From Myrica gale (lineage: Eukaryota > Streptophyta > Magnoliopsida > Fagales > Myricaceae): a DNA stretch of 64,000 nt. The DNA lies in the NCBI GenBank assembly GCA_963930655.1, contig OZ005608.1, positions 20,175,271 through 20,239,270 on the forward strand. The letters are read 5' to 3'. The notes beneath the pieces are model-generated. The model saw only the letters and a list, made by a program, of their open reading frames with translations. It did no database searches and was not told where the DNA came from. This document shows, one piece after another, positions 56,086 to 64,000 of this stretch (position 1 is its first letter; every line of letters starts with the position of its first letter). Both the position numbers and the translations under genes were made by a program.

Positions 56086-58118
56086 TGTAATACCCCTCTC
56101 CTACTTATCTATGTGACATAGTTTTATTTTCAGGGCAATCAGAGGTGGGGAGGTTAGTTAACAAAGGCCAGGGAAATGCTATTTTAAAAAGACCCAGGTA
56201 GGTCTATTTTAAAAAGGCCCGGGTAGGCCTATTTTACAAATACTCGGGTAGCCTGTTTTTAAAGGACCCGGGGAAGATTGTTTTAAAAAATAACACGGGT
56301 AGTTCTTTTATAAAAGGACTCGGGTGGCTTTTAAAAAAAAATTCCCCGAGAGTTTTCTTTTATTCAAGACCGGGTATGCCATTTTCTTAAAAGGCCCGGG
56401 TTGTTTCCAAAAAGCCCGGGAAGTTTTATAAAATGCCCGGGGAAAAGCTTTTACAATGACATATGCCCGGGAAGTTCTTTTACAAAATACTAGCCAGGGA
56501 ACCTGTTATAAAAATGACCCAGGTAGGTCTTTATATAATGGCCGAGAAACTTTACTTTTAAAAAGAAAACCTTGGAAGTTGTTTTAAAGACCCGGGAAGT
56601 TTCATTTTACAAAGGACCAGGGCTTTGTTTTAAAATAAGGTCGGGTGATGTTACTTTAAACTCAGCCCGGGAAGTTCTTTTTAAATACAAAGCTCAGAAA
56701 GTTAACTATGAACAAATCTAGAAACTTTATAATTTTAAGGATAGACCCGAAGTCTTTATTTAAAGATTTTAAAGGGATTGTCTATTTATTCTTACTTTAA
56801 TGGTGCACGATATTATTGAACATGTATGATATATGTACAACATATCATGTGCATCGACATCTAATGGGTTTGGGAAACCATTGATTGAAATGACTGAAAG
56901 AAAACTCATACCCAGAGGTGGTCCTACGAAAGGGTGACGGTACCTATCACATAGGATAGTGCAAGTCACCACTGAAAAGAGTGGGTGGTATCCTAGGCGT
57001 GAAATAATATACGCTTGACAGGGTCTTGGTGCAAGGAGCACAGGGCAGTCCCATAGAAAGGAAAGAGACGCACAACCCTACTCTGGGGGATAGAACAAAG
57101 TAATGAAAGGACACCTATATTGAACCGAAAAGAAAGAAAGAAAGACAGTGCAATGACTGGGAAACATATGCATCAATTATGCATTTCATTGTTCATATTA
57201 TTCACTCTGTTATATGCTCATTAACTGTTTATTAGATTATTCATGTTTCTTAAATTTTAAAAGACAGTAAACATGTTCCCTTTTCCCTCCTTACTGAGTC
57301 AGTAGGACTCACCCATTCTATTTGTTTAAATTTTGTACATACCACCGTGGACCCCGGACTTGCCAGATGCTGACATTCGCGAATGAGCAGATTTTGGACG
57401 TAGATCCGTATATTTTAAAGATGACGATCTGAACTTTTATTACTGAGTCATTTGAGGTTTTCATGGGTTATGATTCCGAGTGGTATCTTAAGGACCCTCC
57501 TGTATTACAAGTTCCTTTGGTAGAAGACATTGGGGATGTAGAGATCGACCCAACCCTCCTGCTTTTTTATCCTCCTCCACTGGCACCACCGGTAGAGGGT
57601 ACAGGGGAGAATGAGATCATTGATCTCACTTCTGATATGGAGTCTTGAATAGATCAGTCGTAGTCTAGGTGGGTTAGACTATCTTTTGAGAGCTAGGTTG
57701 AGTTGTTGGGTTTCTGATATGTATCAGACGGAAAGTTTTTGTCAGCTTCCATCTTAGTTTATATTTTCTCTCACTTTTGTATCCTCATGAAGGAGTTTGA
57801 TATTGTACAAGCTTATAATGAAAAAGTTTTATATGTGTCTTTTCTGCTTAATTTTCCTGATAGTTTAAATTTACATTTTTATCTCTGTGATTAATTCTTT
57901 TAATCTAAGTTAAATCGGTTAAAATGCCTTTTTATTACATCTTGAAATTTTTATTTTCCCTCCTTAATATACGTATATTTTCTTAAGCATTTTCGCTAAA
58001 GCTTTCCAACACCACCTATGAGGCCTTAAGAAGATTAGTTCGTGCAGTAATCCCTGTTTGTGTGCATTCTATTACTATAAGAGAGCATAGGGGGTAAGTA
58101 CTGGCATGGGGCGTGACA
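56086..58118 (-). mobile_element. Solo LTR, 2,033 bp, inside copia A
   Basis: Minus-strand start TGTCACGCCCCATGCCAGTA (58118) and end GGAGAGGGGTATTACA (56086), flanked by a perfect 5-bp duplication GACAA (56081-56085, 58119-58123). The end third (56120-56700) is an irregular array of about 30-40 bp units with CCCGGG and TTTTAAAA. No internal region or second LTR remains, so it arose by LTR-LTR recombination. A 61-codon open frame on the plus strand (57463-57648) has no recognised relative. Same family as 10100-14415 and 19862-20520. Confidence 0.92.
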
Positions 58119-59672
58119 GACAACTTCTTTTGTTTTGCTAAAGGACATATATCACTTGGAGAGGAATAAAAAAACGTAATAGCAGAATCATGAAGCTGTA
58201 AGAGTTTCATTATTGAAAGAGGTGTGTGGCCTAATCTATAGTGCCACAAATCATTCAAAGAAACAGTACAACTTTTATGAACAGAATTAGATCTCTGTGG
58301 AAATGTAACATTGCAACTGTCAGAGGGAGGTAAGAGGTAATATAAACCTCCTTTTTGCTCAGCTAATCAATTCATCTTCCAGCTGCAAGGGTCATGTATG
58401 TAACATAAACCAGCAAGAAAGAACACAGAATAACCAATGTCACGGGTTAGTTGGCTAACTGAAAGTAGATTGAAGCCGAAAGAAGGAACACACAGGACAT
58501 TGCTAAGGGTTAGGTCATTGGAAATTTTGGCATTTCCAATGTGAGTGACTTCGACTGATTGCCCATTTGGAAGTTTGACAAAATGTGAAGCAATGGAGAT
58601 AGAATGAGTGAGATAGGATTGAGAGTGCACCATATAGTCAGTGACCCCAGTGTCTATAATCCATGTAGGAGAATCAGGTTTGACAGAAGAAAAACACAAT
58701 GATTTACCTATTATGAGAGATATGTTAGGACAAGTAGAATTATCATTGGCAGAGGATTTAGGATGAGATGTATGGTCAAGTTGAATGAGGGCAAGAATCT
58801 TGCTGTATTGAGTTGAAGTGAATTGCAAAGATGCATCAGACAATGTAGGCAGAGCAACTTGATTTCCAAAATATGTAGAAGTAACTTGATTTGCAGCATA
58901 TGCAGTAGGAGTGATTGTGTATCCTGGAACAATGGCAAAAATTTTGGATCTGGAATTCTTGTAACCTGGAGAATATCCATGGATTTTGTAACACTTATCC
59001 ATGGTATGTCCTGCAATTCCACAGTGGCTGCAGATCGGTCTCTCCTTCCACTACGATAATCAGTGGATCGAGTGAGGAATGCATAAGTGTTTAATATAGG
59101 AATAAGAGGTGAACTAAGCTCCCGTTGTTTTTCTTCTTGTAATACTAAAGAAAACATATAGGAGGCAAAGGATCACTGAGTAAGATCTGTCCTCTTATAC
59201 TAGAATATGAGTCATTTAGCCCCATTAGAAAACACATGACATATTCTTGATGCTGAGAATCAACCATAGCCTTTACAGCACCACAGGAGCAACATGAACA
59301 TGAGAGAGTATGACGATAATTGAACAATTCATCGCTTAATCCCTTCAGTTTCATAAAATAAATGATAATCAAGAGTTGATCTTGAGAAATTGTAGAAACT
59401 ACCTTTTGGAGTTGAAACACTCGAGGACCATTACCTTGAGAGAAACGATCTTTGAGATCAGACCAGATATCACAGACTGATTCAATGTAAATGATGTTGG
59501 TAGCAAGTTCTTTGGAAATACCATATGATTACATCTGGTCCAAATTGCAAAGTCAGAGCTGGATGCGCTGGGTTTGATGATAGAACCATCGACGAAGCCA
59601 ACTTTGTTATTTGCACTTAAGGCCATGATCATGGATCTGGACCAGGTAGGGTTATTATGTCCATATAAGGGG
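58119..59672 (-). pseudogene. Copia A Gag and protease region
   Basis: Begins in Gag at the junction (NPTWSRSMIMALSANNKVGF), then FVDGSIIKPSASSSDFAIWT. After frame changes it continues FQLQKVVSTISQDQL, QHQEYVMCFLMGLNDSYSSI and RGQILLSDPLPP. A zinc-knuckle remnant HTMDKCYKIHGYSPGYKN lies near 59000. The aspartic protease (WIIDTGVTDYMVHSQSYLTH, normally DTGATDHM) is at about 58670-58610, followed by LSNVLCVPSFGFNLLSVSQL. The GAG-pre-integrase start DLWHYRLGHTPLSIMK ends at the solo LTR after PLAKQKK. At least three frame changes are present. Confidence 0.85.
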
Positions 59673-60349
59673 TTTTCTTGAGAATAGACCTTATCATGCA
59701 ACGGTTCATTACATAACAATTTGTGCTAACTGCTTCAGCCCAGAAGTAATCAGGCAAGTTGTTTTCACATAGCAATGTTCTAGCCATTTCTTCAAGAGTT
59801 CTATTTTTTCTCTCCACAACACCATTTTGTTGAGGAGTTCTAGGAGCTGAGAAGTTATGATTAATACCATTTTCTCTACAAAACTTTTCAAAGGAGGCAT
59901 TTTCAAATTTTTTACCATGGTCATTCCTTATGCTAGAAATAACAAAACCCTTTTTCATTTTGAATTCTCTTGCTAAGTTTTTCAAAGACATAAAAGGCTT
60001 CATCTTTATGAGCTAGGAATAAAACCCATGTGAATCTACTGAAATCATCAACAACAACAAAACCATAACGTTTGCCACTCAAACTCAATGTTCGGGTTGG
60101 ACCAAATAAGTCCATGTGTAGGAGTTGGAGTGGTCTAGAAGTGGACACAACGTTTTTGGGTTTAAAAGATATTTTGGTTTGTTTGCCCATTTGACATGCT
60201 GCACAAATTTTATTCTTTTCAAAAGAGAGATTAGGCAAATCCAAAACAATATTTCGTTTGGCAAGTTTAGAAATCAGGTCCATGCTTGCATGTGCAAGCC
60301 TCCTATGCCACAACAAACTGTCTTTATCTTTAGAGCTGAAAAATATTTT
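59673..60349 (-). pseudogene. Copia element B: GAG-pre-integrase and integrase core fragment
   Basis: Starts at the duplication junction with LLWHRRLAHASMDLISKLAK and the zinc motif ICAACQMGK. The integrase core follows: LLHMDLFGPT (first Asp), VVVDDFSRFTWVLFLAHKDE, SSIRNDHGKKFEN (second Asp) and QQNGVVERKNRTLEEMAR (Glu), so the DDE triad is readable. A one-base frame change lies near 59960-60000. It ends after CYVMNRCMIRSILKKTPY near 59673, where copia A Gag begins. It differs clearly from element A and is truncated at both ends. Confidence 0.85.
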
Positions 60350-63300
60350 ATATTTTCCTTGAATAGACTTGTAGGGTGCATTAGATATAATGAAGTAAAC
60401 TATGGGTGAGTTTGTTTTATAAAATTTTAGTGTTATTAAAATTTTAGGTATTGGGTTTAGTGAAAAAGTGAAGAGAGAGATAATTTTTTATATTTTTGTA
60501 GTGGAAAGTGATGATTTGATGGGAGAGAGAGATTATATTGTAATATTTTATTGTGTTAAAATTTTAGGAAGGGTAAAATTTTACAATGCAAACACAGCCA
60601 TATATACTCCTAATTAAGATTAAAAAAAAGGTGAAATGTATTCAAGCGCGTGTTTTCTTCTTATTCCTAATAAGAGTGATCGTTAATAATCAAATCTCAT
60701 TTTGAATGGATTTTTTTATTGTCATTTGAATTGATCTTTCTTATTAATATATTAGTTTAATTAGTCTTAGTTACATATAATGAAGTAAGCGATATATACT
60801 CCTAATTAAGACATTAAAAAAAAGGTGAAATGTATTCAAGCGTGTGTTTTCTTCTTATTCCTACTAAGAGTGATAATTAAGAATCAAATCTCGTTTTGAA
60901 TAGATCTTTTTATTGTCATTTGAACTGATCTTTCTTATTAATATATTAGTTTAATTAGTCTAGACTAATAGATTTGTCTTCTTCTAAACTAAGGTGATAC
61001 TCGAGTTCTAAACTAAGATGATGTTTGGCTAGCAAAAGCTTTTAAGAATTTTGAATTTGTAAGAGAAAATTTTTTAATTTTAACTTTTACAAGGGTTTGT
61101 AAAACAGTTGGTAAAACGTTAAAGAATGTTGAATTGTATAATGATTTTTAGTGGAGTTTGTTAAAAAGTAAAGAGAGAATATTTAACGAATTTTTTAATA
61201 AAAAATTAATCGGGTTTATTAAAAAAATAAGGAGGGAGACTATTTGTATTAAAAAATAAGGAGGAAGAATATTTTATGTAATTTTTTTAATGAAAAAGTA
61301 TTGAAGTTGGTGTGAAAGGGCGATGAAATTTTTGAAATTTTGATGTGTGGTTGTAAAAATTTTGAGTTTTTGAAAAAATTTCATAATAAGTTGTACTTAT
61401 TTGGTTTCCAAACATATTCTTAAGAAGGATAATGCAATATTATCTTGACAAATATTATCATTTTCGGTCAATACTTGTGGTTCTATAAATATAGAATGTA
61501 GAGGCATTATAATATTTACTATATGCCCGTTGCCATGAGAAAAGTAGTTGGAATCTAAAAATACCCTCAGAGGTGTTCATTGTTTATTTGAGCCCTATTT
61601 GACACAGAAAAACACCTTGTATTCGTTACTTAAAAAAAGCACCTTGGATATTCCACATCTAAATTGTTATATTTTTCCTTCAATCAATCACTACAAATCC
61701 AACCTTAATTGAAAGAGTTTGGCAACAAGAGTTCCGATGTGGAAGAATGAGATCGTTTGCGAAAAATCCATAAGAATAACCCAAATTTGAGGCAATTACT
61801 GCACAAAGAGTGCTTATTCATATTATTACACTGGGTTGTCAAAGTCAACAAAGATTTTTGCCGATGTCTGAGGGTTGTTCAACAAATGAGTTTTTCAAGT
61901 GTATAACATTGGATTTGTCAGCCAAAGGGCTTTGCTAGTGTCTGAATCATTATTTGTAAAAGTTTTCTTCTTAATAGATTTCGAGTGACATTGATAGCCA
62001 TAGTGATTTATGTTTTGAAATCTGTTTCAAAAGTTTTCCATTTCGTCAACAAAATCTATGTGTGATTAGATGATTGGAGTTTGATTTATTTTTTTGCATA
62101 CTTTTTTGTTAATTGAAGTAGTATATGTTCGAATTTAGACTCAATATTAAATTATTCACATAAAATTTTAATTAAATTAAATACTATTCACCCCTGGATG
62201 CCTGTTGAGTCAAAACATTTTTCACATATGATTCAGGACAAGTAATCTCATGTGTCAAACAAAACAAACAGCAGTAACCTTGAAGTTGTCTTTTTAATTC
62301 CAATTTCTTCCCTATATAAAAGGGTATATATATTCTGTATGACATCTTCATTTAGAAATTCAAAGTAATATTTCAGTTATATTCAAGTGAATTCTTTCGT
62401 TTCTTTGATGAATTTCCTTTTTTCATATATAATTTCTTTGACGAATTTCAGATCTAAGAAACACCAACTTTCTAAGGTCATGTCTTCTAAATCTCAAACA
62501 TAACTAACTCAAAATTTTTGTTAAGAAATGTTTTCACTTTTTGATTTTCAAACCCACAATAATTTTCCTTCTCCTTTTATTTTATTTTTAAAAACTACAA
62601 AATCATATTTTTCTCTATTAAATCATTATTTAACATCACAATAAACATAAAAGATCCACTCAAATCAACAATCTCTTTAGTTTTTTACCAACAGTTATAA
62701 AACTCTAAAAATTTTCATCATTTCAAAAACATACATTAAAATTTTTACCTCAATTCAATCTACCTAAATTTTCACAATACCACCAAATTTCTCTAAAAAT
62801 CTTAGAATGCGAACATTATTTAATCGTGTTAAAAATTGAATTTAATTTAAGGGTTAATGACCTTTTGAGTTGGGTTTTACACCCTTTTAAAAAATAGTTC
62901 CCAGGTTTTCACTTTAGTCACCAACAGTCCCTAGATTTTTTAATTTTATCAATAAGGTCCTCATGTCTCTTTCCGTTAATCTCAAGTACAGTCATCTAAT
63001 GGGTCCTACACATCAGACCAAGTTAAAAAAGCACATGCGTACAATTTTTTCATAAATGTACACTTGTCGAAACTTGATTGGTCTTGATGTGTATTATTGT
63101 TTGGTGACTGGACTTAAAAATAATAAAGAAGACAAAATGCCTTTTTAATAAAACTAAAAAACTTAGGGTGCGCTAGTGATAATATTAAAAACTGATCATT
63201 TTTAAAAAGAACCCATAAACCAAAAAGGTGTTCAATCCTTAATGTAGTCCTTTCCATAGTTACCTGGGCCTAAATAAATATTATTAAAACAAAATGATGT

Positions 63301-64000
63301 AAAACTTTTAGAGCCTGGTCGTGATCATTTTCACTTTATCTTTCTTGCAGGAGTGCCATACGAGGAAGAAGTTTAGTGGGAATTAAGAAGAGAACCGATA
63401 TCAAAATTTTGGGAAGGTTAAAATTTTAGTGTATTGAATTTGGTTAAAAAGTGAAGAGAGGGATTATTTGTAATATTTATTATAGTGAAAAGTAATGATG
63501 TGATGAGAAGAAAAAGATTAAATTGTAATTTTTTATTGTGTTAAAATTTTAGGAAGTGTAAAATTTTGAGAAACAAACATAGCCGAAGTTTTGTTTCCCC
63601 GCCTGATGTAAACTAAGAAGATATATATATAAAAAATAATATACTTTACTTGCCCATGAATGATGATGCTAGTGGCAAATTTGGGAAACACATTATATGC
63701 TTGACCTTCAGGCATGTTTGGACAACCCTAGGTTGAAGACAGAAACAACAATAGGCAAATTTCATATATATATATATATATATATATCCTTTTTGACTGT
63801 CAGCGAGGAGTATATATAGTTGCAATGTCTTTCTTTCCCATCTTTAAAAGATTATAACTTAATTATGGCATTGATTTTAATAATTTAGTTTCTAGAATAC
63901 AATTTTGATCAGATTGATATATGTGGTCTATTTTCATTCATATGGGTACTCTAGTCCATCAAATATTAGGCGATTAATAGAAGATTAACATGGAATCGAG
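60350..64000 (+). repeat. Direct repeat copy 2 (start of second duplication unit, runs off the window)
   Basis: Essentially identical to 49013-52661, including the MITE (60404-60599) and foldback MITE (62848-63244). The junction at about 60339-60358 reads AAAAATATTTTATATTTTCC. Copy 1 reads AAAAATATTTTCC, so both breakpoints share AAAAATATTTT. Confidence 0.95.

Larger units (their letters stand above)
53902..59672 (-). mobile_element. Ty1/copia retrotransposon A, 5'-truncated and integrase-deleted, split by a solo LTR
   Basis: In minus-strand order: Gag (from about 59672), protease, start of the GAG-pre-integrase domain, solo LTR (58118-56086), then directly the linker, reverse transcriptase and RNase H, and a 3' end at about 54195-53902. 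A purine tract TTGAGGGGGAGTTT (about 54205-54192) marks the start of the 3' LTR. The integrase core is missing. The 5' LTR and leader are missing too: Gag codons start abruptly at the junction with a different copia element. Confidence 0.85.

Noticed and set aside
57463..57648. 61-codon plus-strand frame inside the solo LTR
   Set aside because: It has acidic, Pro-rich composition, is antisense to the LTR and has no recognised relative. It is mentioned only within the LTR entry.

Overview
This window is plant nuclear DNA, almost certainly from a eudicot. It is AT-rich and intron-bearing, and it is dominated by nested transposable elements. The only gene I can read as complete is an eight-exon calcineurin B-like calcium sensor of the CBL1/CBL9 type (44367-47487, minus strand, 213 codons). 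A partial oxysterol-binding-protein-related gene (210-1064), a PPR pseudogene (37391-39454) and a broken pair of small hydrophobic protein genes (26572-29179 and 36287-36781) are the other host-like sequences.

Layout: 1-2700 holds the ORP exons and AT-rich sequence. 2742-7290 is an LTR retrotransposon with gag but no polymerase, inserted in remnants of a CACTA element whose right end is at 7620. 9414-25151 is a 15.7 kb CACTA (En/Spm) transposon with matching termini and a 3-bp target duplication. It carries a decayed TNP2-type transposase, a second En/Spm-type ORF, a plant-transposon-protein ORF, two insertions of a long-LTR family, and plastid-derived DNA (clpP and ndhH pieces, plus a probable third piece). 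About 330-bp inverted arms lie outside it.

26.5-43 kb contains three hAT-type elements with 8-bp target duplications (26921-29040, 30196-31953, 41842-42920), Tourist-like and foldback MITEs, copia fragments and the PPR pseudogene. The third hAT element carries a captured piece of the translation factor gene eIF3L. The first interrupts a small membrane-protein gene.

44.3-48.2 kb is the CBL gene with its CT-rich leader. From 49013 to the end there is an 11.3 kb tandem duplication: 49013-52661 recurs almost unchanged at 60350-64000, and the second copy runs off the window. Between the copies lies a chimera of two copia elements split by a 2.0 kb solo LTR. Nothing here looks like an operon or a prokaryotic-type system. 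The interest lies in the nesting, gene capture and recent duplication.

All calls come from reading the sequence and remembered family features. No alignment or database search was run, and exon edges, repeat edges and identity estimates are by eye.
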